Shown: positions 1-8,419 of the stretch, piece after piece
How positions within the stretch are numbered: the stretch's first letter is position 1
Layout of the letters: each line of letters begins with the position of its first letter
From: Bacteroidales bacterium
GTDB lineage: Bacteria > Bacteroidota > Bacteroidia > Bacteroidales > CAIWKO01
Direction of reading: 5' to 3'
DNA length: 49,590 nucleotides
NCBI GenBank assembly: GCA_018004645.1
Contig: JAGNBV010000012.1
Coordinates: 1-49,590, forward strand
Made by a program: the position numbers and the translations under genes
Notes under the pieces: generated by a model
What the model was told of the DNA's origin: nothing
Database searches by the model: none
The model's input: the letters and a program-made list of their open reading frames with translations, nothing else

Positions 1-450
1 CCCTTCGCTGCTCTGTGAGTCATCCGTATGTCTGTTACGGCTCCTTTCTGCAACTACTATGACCTCTGCTGACCTCCCGACAAGCTTGGCTTCGTCGGGA
101 CATCCCCCGGTAAGAGCTTTTTCCTTCTGCCAATTGCTGCTGCATTTACATTATTGAGTTCTTTTATTCTTGGGGCGTTAGTATGCGTGGCTACCTTACC
201 CATTCAATAATGCCTCTGTATGCAGTTTTTATTCATCAGCACCAGCTTTTGCAGTCTCGCTTCCTTCACTCCTATCGTTACCGATAACGAGCTTGCGACT
301 TACTAATGTTTCGGAGAACCACCTCCGCACATAAGGGACTTACACCCTCTGGAAAAATACACCCATCTCTTTGCTTTTTAAATAAAATTTGTATTTTTGA
401 ACTATTTATAAAGCTTTGAGGTGGGTGTGCGCTGCTCATGCAGGGCACAC
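1..450 (-). mobile_element. Group II intron, 5' portion (truncated by window edge)
   Basis: Read on the minus strand, position 450 begins GTGTGCCCTGCATGAGC, which fits the GUGYG 5' end of bacterial group II introns. It is followed by a typical domain I block (AGGGTGTAAGTCCCTTATGTG, near 350-330) and, further in, by GGTCAGCAGAGGTCATAGTAG (near 80-55), the kind of sequence found shortly upstream of the intron-encoded reverse transcriptase/maturase. No reverse transcriptase reading frame is inside the window; it should lie left of position 1. The intron is oriented opposite to the neighbouring hsd genes and starts 3 nt beyond the base of a large palindrome. Intron class is not determined. The call rests on remembered sequence patterns of the family, not on a covariance-model search. 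Confidence 0.7.
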
Positions 451-453
451 CAC

Positions 454-562
454 GCGGTATAAAAAATTGCCGGGTCAGTAGGTTATTCAATGGTTGTAGC
501 CCGCTTTAACCTTTATGTAACTTGACAGGAAATCGCCCGCAATCGGCAACTTTTCATACCGC
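454..562. repeat. Large imperfect palindrome, attC-like, left end of RM module
   Basis: An 18-nt arm at 454-471 (GCGGTAT...TTGCC) and its inverted partner at 545-562 (GGCAA...ATACCGC) match at 16 of 18 positions. Both mismatches (A461/C555 and A466/C550) become T-G wobble pairs on the minus strand, so the minus strand folds better, as is known for integron attC sites, which recombine as the bottom strand. The 73-nt interior has no gene. The group II intron begins 3 nt outside the left arm. The call 'attC-like' is inference from shape and context; a plain DNA hairpin or relic terminator is the alternative. Confidence 0.45.
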
Positions 563-566
563 CACC

Positions 567-575
567 GTTGGCAGC
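567..575. repeat. 9-bp core-like sequence at left boundary of the RM module
   Basis: GTTGGCAGC lies just right of the left palindrome and is the exact reverse complement of GCTGCCAAC at 8420-8428, which begins the right palindrome. In integron cassettes the first bases of a cassette are complementary to the inverse core at the start of that cassette's own attC, which is the relation seen here. The first seven bases (GTTGGCA) deviate from the classical GTTRRRY core at two positions, so this is suggestive only. A second short direct repeat, GGACGACA, occurs at 585-592 and 8404-8411. Confidence 0.35.
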
Positions 576-774
576 AAGTGTAAAGGACGACACAACCACG
601 ACAAACAGACGACTAAAAACGAACAGAAATTAAACCATTTTGACAGGTGACCAAAGACATAGAAATGATATTGAAACAGGCCAGCTTCTAAACCGACACG
701 CTGACCGACCCTATTTTTTTTATTTTTTTCCCACCGCACATTTTTTAAAAAACAATTTTAGCCAGCCGCACGGT
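576..774. other. Non-coding stretch between left boundary and hairpin repeat
   Basis: A/C-rich, low-complexity DNA with a T-rich run near 711-730 and a TTTTTTAAAAAA palindrome near 741-752. The 86-codon frame that starts at 640 runs through the T tract and the downstream hairpin and has an unprotein-like composition, so I see no gene here. Confidence 0.4.
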
Positions 775-832
775 CAAGCACATTTGGTTTTTTCCAACGC
801 ACAAGCCAACGCAAAAAAACCAAAAGAGCTTG
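775..832. repeat. Hairpin repeat, copy A (upstream of XRE-hsd operon)
   Basis: The left arm at 775-793 (CAAGCACATTTGG plus six T) pairs with the right arm at 813-832 (seven A, CCAAAAGAGCTTG) around a loop containing GCACAAGCCAACGCA (799-813). It shares with copy B at 8210-8278 the outer arm CAAGCACATT, the opposing arm AAAGAGCTTGC, the 15-nt loop word and the same two unpaired positions (ACA against TCT). The inner stem differs between copies but stays paired. This is compensatory change, so it is a real structured element. Function is unknown. Confidence 0.65.
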
Positions 833-891
833 CCCCTTCCCACCCACGACAATACAGTGGACATTTACACTATTTATCAGGGAGTTTTTAC

Positions 892-899
892 TACATTTG
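892..899 (+). promoter_or_regulatory. Bacteroidota -7 promoter element for the XRE-hsd operon
   Basis: TACATTTG fits TAnnTTTG and lies 26 nt before the XRE start codon, giving an expected leader of about 20 nt. A short inverted repeat AGTG-N8-CACT begins near 856, roughly 35-50 nt upstream of the predicted transcript start, and could be an operator for the XRE protein. That last point is speculative. Confidence 0.5.
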
Positions 900-925
900 A
901 CGTGTTATAAATTAATTAGGATTCT

Positions 926-1126
926 ATGAACCGAATTAAAGAAGTGCTTAAGGACAAAGGAATTTCTCAAACGTGGTTGGCGAACAAAATGGAAAAGAGT
1001 TACAACACCATTAATGAGTATGCTCGTAATGTAAGGCAACCAAGTTTGGAGGACTTATACCGAATTGCGGAAATCCTTGACGTTGACATCAAAGTATTAA
1101 TTGTTTCAAACAAGAAGAAAATATGA
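926..1126 (+). CDS. XRE-family HTH regulator, putative control protein of the type I RM operon
   Basis: A 66-residue protein that is essentially one Cro/C1-type helix-turn-helix: the scaffold GISQTWLANKMEKS, then YARNVRQPSLEDLYRIAEIL around residues 13-50, and a short basic tail. It would bind operator DNA as a dimer. Its TGA overlaps the hsdM ATG (ATGA, 4 nt), so the two are translationally coupled and the regulator heads the operon. Small C proteins of this family control restriction gene expression mainly in type II systems, so a role timing methylation before restriction is plausible but inferred. The start is supported by AGGA upstream and a -7 promoter at 892. Confidence 0.8.
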   Translation: MNRIKEVLKDKGISQTWLANKMEKSYNTINEYARNVRQPSLEDLYRIAEILDVDIKVLIVSNKKKI

Positions 1127-3894
1127 ATAAGCAAAAACTTGCAGCAAAAATTTGGGCATCTGCAAATCAGATGCGTTCAAAAATTGAAGCTAACGAATAC
1201 AAAGACTACATATTAGGTTTCATCTTTTACAAATACTTATCTGAGAAGGAACTGCAATTTGCAAAGAAGGAAGACTTCACTGAGGCAGACATAAAAGCAT
1301 TGAGCGAAGAAGACACAGAAACTGTTGAACACATAAAAAGCAACATCGGCTACTTTATAGCTTATGACAATCTATTCTCAACATGGATAAGCATGGGCAA
1401 AGACTTTGATGTTGCCAATGTTCGTGATGCACTTTCTGCTTTTAGCCGCTTGATAAGCCCTGCACACAAAAAACTGTTCGACAACATTTTTGATACTTTG
1501 CAAACTGGTTTGAGCAAATTGGGTGACAGTGCAGCTTCGCAAACAAAAGCAATTCGTGACTTGCTGCATTTAATCAAAGATATTCCAATGGACGGCAGGC
1601 AAGACTATGATGTGCTTGGCTTTATTTATGAATACTTGATTGGAATGTTTGCTGCAAATGCAGGAAAAAAAGCAGGAGAGTTTTACACTCCGCATGAAGT
1701 TTCAGTTTTGATGTCGGAAATTATTGCACATCATTTAAGAGACAAAAAGGAAATTCAAATCTATGACCCGACAAGTGGTTCGGGTTCTTTGCTTATCAAT
1801 ATTGGTAGCAGTGTTGCAAAGCATATTGATGACGAAAACAATATAAAATTCTATGCCCAAGAATTAAAAGAAAACACCTACAACTTAACTAGGATGAACC
1901 TAGTAATGAGAGGACTTTTGCCAAACAACATTATCACAAGAAACGGAGACACATTAGAAGATGATTGGCCATACTTTGATGAAAACGACCCAATACACAC
2001 TTACAATCCGCTTTATGTAGATGCAGTAGTTTCAAATCCACCTTATTCGCAAAAGTGGGACCCAACTCACAAAGAAGCTGACCCACGTTATTCACGGTTT
2101 GGTCTTGCACCGAAAGCAAAAGCAGATTACGCTTTCTTACTCCATGACCTTTTTCACATCAAGCCTGATGGCATTATGGCAATTGTATTACCTCATGGCG
2201 TTTTATTTCGTGGTGGTGAGGAAAGTGTAATTCGTGAAAAACTGATTGAAGCAAATCATATTGATACCATCATTGGTTTGCCACCAGCGATATTTTTTGG
2301 CACAGGTATTCCGACAATCGTAATGATTCTAAAACAAAAACGTGCCAACACAGATGTTTTAATTATTGATGCTTCGAAAGGATTCGTCAAAGAAGGAAAA
2401 AACAACAAACTAAGAGCATCAGACATTAAACGTATAGCTGACAGTGTTCGTGACCGTGAAACATTGCCCAAATTTTCAAAAGTTGTAACACGAGAAGAAA
2501 TCAGAGAGAATGAATATAACCTGAACATTCCACGTTATGTTGATTCTTCTGAAAACCCCGAAAGTTGGGATATCTACGCTTCTATGTTTGGTGGTATTCC
2601 TGAAAATGAAATTGACGACTTGCAAATATTTTGGGAAGCCTTTCCTGCACTTCGAGATACCTTATTTGCTAAAAACTCACCCATCAATTCAAACCTAATT
2701 GTAGATGACATCAACACTGCAATAAAGGAACACAAAAGTGTTCAAGTATTTGTAAACGGTTTCAATAAAGCATTTGCAGATTTTGACAGTTTCTTGAAAA
2801 CGGAATTATTAACCAACATTCTAACTGTAAAAATCAACAGAGAGAAAACGGTTTTGAGTGATGACATATTTAAGCGACTGGAAGACATCAAACTGATTGA
2901 TAAATATGAAGCCTACCAGTTGTTAGACAATGAATGGGATGTAATAAAAGTTGATTTGGAGATTATCCAAACAGAGGGTTTTGAAGCAACAAGAACCGTT
3001 GACCCAAACATGGTTACTCGTAAAAAAGACGGTGTTGAACAAGAAGTGCAAGACGGTTGGGTGGGAAGAATTATGCCGTTTTTACTGGTGCAAGAAACCT
3101 ATTTGAAAGACGAGCTAAATAGTTTGAGAGCCAAAGAAAATAGAGTTGTTGAAATAGCAACAGAGTTAGAAGAAATCATTGATTCACTTTCAGAGGAAGA
3201 AAGGGAAACAAGTATTTTAAATGATAATAATGATGCTTTTGTGGTTAAAGAACTCAACGAATATCTGAAAGAGATTTTTGCTGATGTTGAAACCGAAGAA
3301 ATAAAAGCATTAAAGGAATATTTAAACTTATTGGAGAGCAGAGCCAAGAAGCCAGAGAAAGAAAGCTTCATCAAATCATGTAAAACGGTTGATTGGTCTA
3401 AAATGGAAGCAAATAATGATGGCACTTTTGGCAAGGCGACCATCAACAAATACTTATTTGAATTACAATCAACATTTACTTTCCCTGATGAGACTTTTGA
3501 AAGCAAGATGGTAAAGGCATCTACTTTATTGGCAGATGAAAAAGAATTGAAAGCCAAAATAAAAGTTGAAGCGGCAGCACTTCATTCAAAGACCAAAGAA
3601 ACCATTGAAACCCTAACAGACGAACAAGTATTTGAATTGCTCGAATTAAAATGGATTGTTCCTGTTGTTACTTCTTTGAACAAATTGCCCGAAACCATCA
3701 TCACTCAATTGACCAACAAGGTGCAGGCATTGGCAAACAAATACGCCATTACCTACTCAGACGTAGCCAAAGAAATTAAACAAGCCGAAAGCACCTTATC
3801 ATCATTGATTGGCGACTTGGACGGAAACGAGTTTGACATGAAAGGATTGAACGAATTGAAGTCACTTTTAAAAACCGAAGAGCAAAATGGCTAA
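1123..3894 (+). CDS. hsdM: Type I restriction-modification DNA methyltransferase subunit M, with long C-terminal extension
   Basis: N6-adenine methyltransferase subunit of a type I RM complex (M2S methylates; R2M2S cuts). Seen: HsdM N-terminal helical domain (residues about 5-150), EFYTP (186-190), SAM-binding motif DPTSGSGSLL (215-224) and catalytic SNPPYS (304-309). At 923 residues it is much longer than the roughly 500-550 of classical HsdM; residues from about 520 onward are charged and largely helical with no motif I can name. They may help hold HsdS or HsdR. The gene overlaps the XRE gene by 4 nt and hsdS by 8 nt. By eye the module is richer in A+T than the tpiA region, consistent with horizontal acquisition. 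Confidence 0.93.
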   Translation: MNKQKLAAKIWASANQMRSKIEANEYKDYILGFIFYKYLSEKELQFAKKEDFTEADIKALSEEDTETVEHIKSNIGYFIAYDNLFSTWISMGKDFDVANVRDALSAFSRLISPAHKKLFDNIFDTLQTGLSKLGDSAASQTKAIRDLLHLIKDIPMDGRQDYDVLGFIYEYLIGMFAANAGKKAGEFYTPHEVSVLMSEIIAHHLRDKKEIQIYDPTSGSGSLLINIGSSVAKHIDDENNIKFYAQELKENTYNLTRMNLVMRGLLPNNIITRNGDTLEDDWPYFDENDPIHTYNPLYVDAVVSNPPYSQKWDPTHKEADPRYSRFGLAPKAKADYAFLLHDLFHIKPDGIMAIVLPHGVLFRGGEESVIREKLIEANHIDTIIGLPPAIFFGTGIPTIVMILKQKRANTDVLIIDASKGFVKEGKNNKLRASDIKRIADSVRDRETLPKFSKVVTREEIRENEYNLNIPRYVDSSENPESWDIYASMFGGIPENEIDDLQIFWEAFPALRDTLFAKNSPINSNLIVDDINTAIKEHKSVQVFVNGFNKAFADFDSFLKTELLTNILTVKINREKTVLSDDIFKRLEDIKLIDKYEAYQLLDNEWDVIKVDLEIIQTEGFEATRTVDPNMVTRKKDGVEQEVQDGWVGRIMPFLLVQETYLKDELNSLRAKENRVVEIATELEEIIDSLSEEERETSILNDNNDAFVVKELNEYLKEIFADVETEEIKALKEYLNLLESRAKKPEKESFIKSCKTVDWSKMEANNDGTFGKATINKYLFELQSTFTFPDETFESKMVKASTLLADEKELKAKIKVEAAALHSKTKETIETLTDEQVFELLELKWIVPVVTSLNKLPETIITQLTNKVQALANKYAITYSDVAKEIKQAESTLSSLIGDLDGNEFDMKGLNELKSLLKTEEQNG

Positions 3895-5050
3895 AACAAA
3901 CACAAATCCCGAAGTCCGTTTTGCTGGTTTTACAAAAGATTGGGAAGAAAAAGACTTTTCAAATGAAGTTGAATTTTTCAGTGGTTTAACTTATTCTCCA
4001 ATCGATATTGTAAAGGAAGATGGGACATTTGTAATAAGGTCTTCCAATATTCAGGATGGTAAATTCGTAGATGCAGATAATGTATATGTAAACAGTAGCA
4101 AAGTAAATTGTGAATTTGTAAAGAAGAATGACATAGCAGTTGTAGTGAGAAATGGTTCAAGAGATTTAATTGGTAAACACGCTCAAATAAAGAGAAACAT
4201 TAAAAATACTGTTGTCGGTGCTTTTATGACTGGAATTCGTTCAGAAACACCAAATTTTATTAATGCGTTATTAGATAGTGAAAGTTTTAAGAGAGAAATA
4301 AATAAAAATTTAGGTGCAACAATAAATCAAATTACCACTGGAAACTTTAAACAAATGAAATTTTGTTTTCCTGATGATAAGATTGAGAAGGAAAAAATCG
4401 GAAACTTTTTTGAAAACATAGACAATCTAATAACCGAGCACCAACAAAAACACTCTAAGCTTAAATCGCTTAAACAAGCTATGCTCGACAAAATGTTTCC
4501 CAAGCAGGGGCAACTTGTTCCAGAGCTTCGTTTTAACGGTTTTGAGGGTGATTGGATTCAAAGCGATTTGAAAAACATACTAAGTTTTCAATATGGTATT
4601 TTTAACAACAACCCAAATAATGGAGGTGAATATCCAGTTTATGGAGCAAACGGTGTGATTGGGGGATATACAGAATACAATGCTAGTGATTCCGTGGTAA
4701 TAGGCCATATGGGAGAATATGCAGGTATAGTTTTATGGGCAGATGGAAAGCATTTTGTTACCTATAATGGAATTATTACTAAAACTAAAAATGAAGAACT
4801 GCTAACTAAGTTTGGTTATTATATGTTAAGCAAAATGGATTTAAGAAAAATTTGTGACGGAAGTGGACAACCATTTTTATCATACGCCATACTTAACAAC
4901 ATAAAGGGTAACTATCCAAAATCTCATGATGAGCAAAATCAAATTTGCAAGTATTTTGAAAATTTTGATAGCTTAATTGGTAAATATGGACTTCAAATAA
5001 CCAAACTAAAAAACATAAAACAGGCATTTTTAGCCAAAATGTTTGTGTAA
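3887..5050 (+). CDS. hsdS: Type I restriction-modification specificity subunit S
   Basis: Recognises the two half-sites of the target DNA and docks M and R subunits. The 387 residues show the expected pseudo-twofold design. Each half opens with a matching phrase (PEVRFAGFTKDW near residue 9, PELRFNGFEGDW near 212), contains a variable target-recognition domain, and closes with a conserved helix (KLKSLKQAMLDKMF, KLKNIKQAFLAKMF). The first eight bases overlap hsdM. No second or silent hsdS copy and no flanking inverted repeats are seen, so shufflon-type phase variation is unlikely here. Confidence 0.93.
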   Translation: MAKTNTNPEVRFAGFTKDWEEKDFSNEVEFFSGLTYSPIDIVKEDGTFVIRSSNIQDGKFVDADNVYVNSSKVNCEFVKKNDIAVVVRNGSRDLIGKHAQIKRNIKNTVVGAFMTGIRSETPNFINALLDSESFKREINKNLGATINQITTGNFKQMKFCFPDDKIEKEKIGNFFENIDNLITEHQQKHSKLKSLKQAMLDKMFPKQGQLVPELRFNGFEGDWIQSDLKNILSFQYGIFNNNPNNGGEYPVYGANGVIGGYTEYNASDSVVIGHMGEYAGIVLWADGKHFVTYNGIITKTKNEELLTKFGYYMLSKMDLRKICDGSGQPFLSYAILNNIKGNYPKSHDEQNQICKYFENFDSLIGKYGLQITKLKNIKQAFLAKMFV

Positions 5051-5065
5051 ATACATTGAATAGAA

Positions 5066-8000
5066 ATGACATTTAAATCAGAAGCAGAATTTGAAGAAGC
5101 ATTGATACAAGCCCTTTCTAAAAAAGGATGGGAAAAGGAGGTTTTGAAACGTCCTACTGAAAAAGACTTGCTCCAAAATTGGGCAAACATACTTTTTGAA
5201 AATAACAGAGGCAAAGACCGTTTAAATGACTTTCCGCTTACTGAGGGGGAAATGCAACAGATTTTGGAGCAGATTAATGCTTTAAGAACTCCTTTGAAAC
5301 TAAACGGCTTTATCAATGGCAAAACAGTTTCAATAAAAAGAGATAACCCAGCAGATGAATTACACTTTGGTAAGGAAGTGAGTTTAAAAATTTATGACAG
5401 GCTTGAAATTGCAGCAGGACAAAGCCGTTACCAAATTGCACAACAACCAATTTTTCCAACCCAATCTAAAATATTAAACGACAGACGTGGCGACTTAATG
5501 CTTTTAATCAATGGAATGCCATTGATTCATATTGAATTAAAAAAGAACGGAGTTTCAGTAAGTCAAGCCTGTCATCAAATTGAAAAATATTCAAGAGGTG
5601 GCGTTTTTTCGGGCTTGTTTTCACTCGTTCAAATTTTTGTGGCAATGGAACCAAAAGAAACTGTCTATTTTGCCAACCCTGGCCCTGATGGCAAATTCAA
5701 TAAAGACTTTTATTTCCGTTGGGCAGATTTTAACAATGAGCCAATAAACGACTGGAATGATATTGCTTCTTCGTTATTGTTTATACCGATGGCTCACCAG
5801 TTAATTGGTTTTTACACCGTAGCAGATAGCAACGATGGTGTTTTGAAAGTAATGCGGAGTTATCAATACTTTGCTGCAAATGCCATTTCAGATAAAGTTG
5901 CTAAAACCGATTGGAAAAGCAAACATGCTTTAGGCGGTTATATTTGGCACACCACAGGTTCGGGCAAAACCATGACCAGTTTTAAATCTGCCCAACTTAT
6001 TGCCAATTCGCAAGATGCAGACAAAGTAATTTTCTTAATGGACAGGATTGAACTCGGCACACAATCGTTAAAAGAATATCGTGGTTTTGCAGACGAAAAC
6101 GAAGACGTACAAGCAACAGAAAATACTGGCGTTTTGGTTACTAAACTTAAAAGTTCAGATCCTACCAATACGTTGATTGTAACTTCTATTCAAAAAATGA
6201 GCAACATCAAAGATGAAGAAGGTGGGCTAAATGCTCACGACATTTTGCTCATGAATAAAAAGCGAATTGTTTTTATTGTAGATGAAGCACACCGTTCCAC
6301 TTTCGGTGATATGCTAATTACAATCAAAAACACTTTTTCATCTGCTATTTTCTTCGGGTTTACAGGAACACCTATTCAAGACGAGAACCAAAAGAAAATG
6401 AATACCACATCAACCGTTTTTGGTGATGAGTTACACAAATACAGTATTGCAGATGGTATTCGAGATAAAAATGTTCTTGGTTTTGACCCATACAAAATAC
6501 TTACATACAGAGACCGTGATTTGCGATTAGCTGTTGCTTTAGAAAAGGCAAGAGCCAACGATGAAACAGAAGCATTGGCAGACCCAAGAAAAGCTAGAAT
6601 ATTTAATAAGTTTATGACCAGAGTTAGAATGGCTGGTCATTTTGAAACTTCAGGTAGATATGTTGGGGGAATTGAAGATTATTTGCCCACTTCACAATAT
6701 GACCGTGATGAACACCACCAAAAAGTAGTTGAGGACATTCTAAGAAACTGGATAGTTCTAAGTCAAAACGGAAAATTCCACGCCATATTTGCGACAAGTA
6801 GTATTGCTGATGCAATACTTTATTATCGTTTGTTTAAATCAGAAAATCCAAACTTAAAAATCACCGCATTATTTGACCCTCACATTGACAACAACGGGAA
6901 CACCGAATACAAAGAGGACGGTCTAGTTGAAATAATGACCGACTACAACGAAAGGTATGAGCAAGATTTTAGACTTGCTAACCATGCCAAATTCAAAAAA
7001 GACATTGCAGCAAGACTGGCACACAAAGAACCTTATTTAAGGATTGATTCGGCACCACAAAAGCAAATAGATTTATTGATTGTGGTTGACCAAATGCTTA
7101 CAGGATTTGACTCCAAGTGGATAAACACGCTTTACATGGATAAGGTGCTTGAATATGAAAATATCATTCAAGCTTTTTCAAGAACTAATAGGCTTTTTGG
7201 TCCTGACAAACCTTTTGGAACAATTCGCTATTACCGTAAGCCTCATTCTATGGAGCGAAACATTAATGATGCGATAAAATTGTATTCAGGCGATAAACCA
7301 ATTGCACTTTTCGTTGAGCATTTAGATTCCAATCTCAACTCAATGAATTATTTTTTCAGTGAGATTCAAAACTTATTCATAACGGCAGGTATTGATAATT
7401 TCGAGAGACTTCCAGATGATTTATCTGAAAGAGGAAGATTTGCTATTCTATTTAAAACTTTCAACAATCACTTAGAAGCAGCAAAAATTCAAGGTTTCAA
7501 TTGGAACAAATCAACATACAGTTTTGGAAAAGGAAAAGACAAGGTAACCATTGAAATGGCATTGGACGAAAACAATTACTTGATATTGGCACTTCGTTAT
7601 AAAGAGCTGTTCAATACTGGTGGTGGTGGCGGAGGCGGTGACGTGCCTTATGAAATTGAAGGTTACTTGACTGAGATAGACACAGACAAAATTGATGCAG
7701 ACTACATGAACACCCGATTTGACAAGTATTTAAAAGAACTTGTCAAAGGAGATGTTGACCCATTAGAATTGCAGAACACTTTGGATGAATTATTTAAATC
7801 GTTTGCTGCTCTAACACAGGAAGAACAGAAATATGCAAACATTTTTATTCATGACGTTCAAAGTGGTATCGCCAAACTAGAAAGCGGAAAGACATTTAGA
7901 GAGTATATCACAGAATACGAGTTCAACGCAAAGAATGACCAAATAAAGAAAATCTCAACACTACTCGGACTTGATGAACCAAAACTTCGTTCACTTATGT

Positions 8001-8194
8001 CATCTGGCTTGACAGAGGCAAATATCAACGAATACGGGCGTTTTGACGAATTAAAAAGCACTGTTGACAAGGACAAAGCAAAAGCATATTTTGAAAAAGC
8101 AGAAGGGACAACTATTCCTGCTTTCAAAGTAAATATTAGAGTTCACAACTTGTTACAAAGGTTTATAATTGAAGATGGTTTTGACATTGAATAA
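5066..8194 (+). CDS. hsdR: Type I restriction endonuclease subunit R (motor and nuclease)
   Basis: Restriction and DNA-translocation subunit. Seen in order: a PD-(D/E)xK nuclease domain (D143 in RRGDLML, then IELKK with E157 and K159), superfamily 2 helicase Walker A TTGSGKT (about residues 297-303), DEAH box in IVDEAHRSTFG (about 405), GFTGTP, then helicase motifs through TRTNR-like SRTNRLFG. A seven-glycine run (about residue 852-858) joins the helicase part to the C-terminal helical region that contacts M/S. The length of 1042 residues is normal for HsdR. It follows hsdS after 15 nt and looks intact, so the system should be functional. Confidence 0.95.
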   Translation: MTFKSEAEFEEALIQALSKKGWEKEVLKRPTEKDLLQNWANILFENNRGKDRLNDFPLTEGEMQQILEQINALRTPLKLNGFINGKTVSIKRDNPADELHFGKEVSLKIYDRLEIAAGQSRYQIAQQPIFPTQSKILNDRRGDLMLLINGMPLIHIELKKNGVSVSQACHQIEKYSRGGVFSGLFSLVQIFVAMEPKETVYFANPGPDGKFNKDFYFRWADFNNEPINDWNDIASSLLFIPMAHQLIGFYTVADSNDGVLKVMRSYQYFAANAISDKVAKTDWKSKHALGGYIWHTTGSGKTMTSFKSAQLIANSQDADKVIFLMDRIELGTQSLKEYRGFADENEDVQATENTGVLVTKLKSSDPTNTLIVTSIQKMSNIKDEEGGLNAHDILLMNKKRIVFIVDEAHRSTFGDMLITIKNTFSSAIFFGFTGTPIQDENQKKMNTTSTVFGDELHKYSIADGIRDKNVLGFDPYKILTYRDRDLRLAVALEKARANDETEALADPRKARIFNKFMTRVRMAGHFETSGRYVGGIEDYLPTSQYDRDEHHQKVVEDILRNWIVLSQNGKFHAIFATSSIADAILYYRLFKSENPNLKITALFDPHIDNNGNTEYKEDGLVEIMTDYNERYEQDFRLANHAKFKKDIAARLAHKEPYLRIDSAPQKQIDLLIVVDQMLTGFDSKWINTLYMDKVLEYENIIQAFSRTNRLFGPDKPFGTIRYYRKPHSMERNINDAIKLYSGDKPIALFVEHLDSNLNSMNYFFSEIQNLFITAGIDNFERLPDDLSERGRFAILFKTFNNHLEAAKIQGFNWNKSTYSFGKGKDKVTIEMALDENNYLILALRYKELFNTGGGGGGGDVPYEIEGYLTEIDTDKIDADYMNTRFDKYLKELVKGDVDPLELQNTLDELFKSFAALTQEEQKYANIFIHDVQSGIAKLESGKTFREYITEYEFNAKNDQIKKISTLLGLDEPKLRSLMSSGLTEANINEYGRFDELKSTVDKDKAKAYFEKAEGTTIPAFKVNIRVHNLLQRFIIEDGFDIE

Positions 8195-8209
8195 AATATT
8201 GCCCACGCA

Positions 8210-8278
8210 TTTGCAAGCACATTGCCAAAGCAGCACAAGCCAACGCACAGACCAAAGCTTTGTCAAAGAGCTTGCAAA
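8210..8278. repeat. Hairpin repeat, copy B (downstream of hsdR)
   Basis: Arms 8210-8231 and 8257-8278 start with nine perfect pairs (TTTGCAAGC with GCTTGCAAA), have the same ACA/TCT mismatch as copy A, then pair again through CAAAGC with GCTTTG. The loop has the shared word GCACAAGCCAACGCA. It begins 16 nt after the hsdR stop codon. It lacks a T tract on the plus strand, so it is not an obvious terminator. Confidence 0.65.
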
Positions 8279-8419
8279 GCCAACGCAAGACAAAATTGTT
8301 TTTAAAAAAAAATTCCCGACCCTTCAAAAAAAATAAAAAACGCCACGAACAACCCGACAGACAATGACACGGAAACTCAACAATGACAATGGTTTACGGA
8401 CACGGACGACAGAACACCA

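Noticed and set aside
640-900. 86-codon open frame upstream of the XRE gene
   Set aside because: It crosses the T-rich tract and the structured hairpin repeat, has an implausible composition and no start signals; treated as non-coding.
3887-5050. Possible phase-variable hsdS shufflon
   Set aside because: Only one hsdS, no second or truncated copy, no recombinase and no inverted repeats around it.
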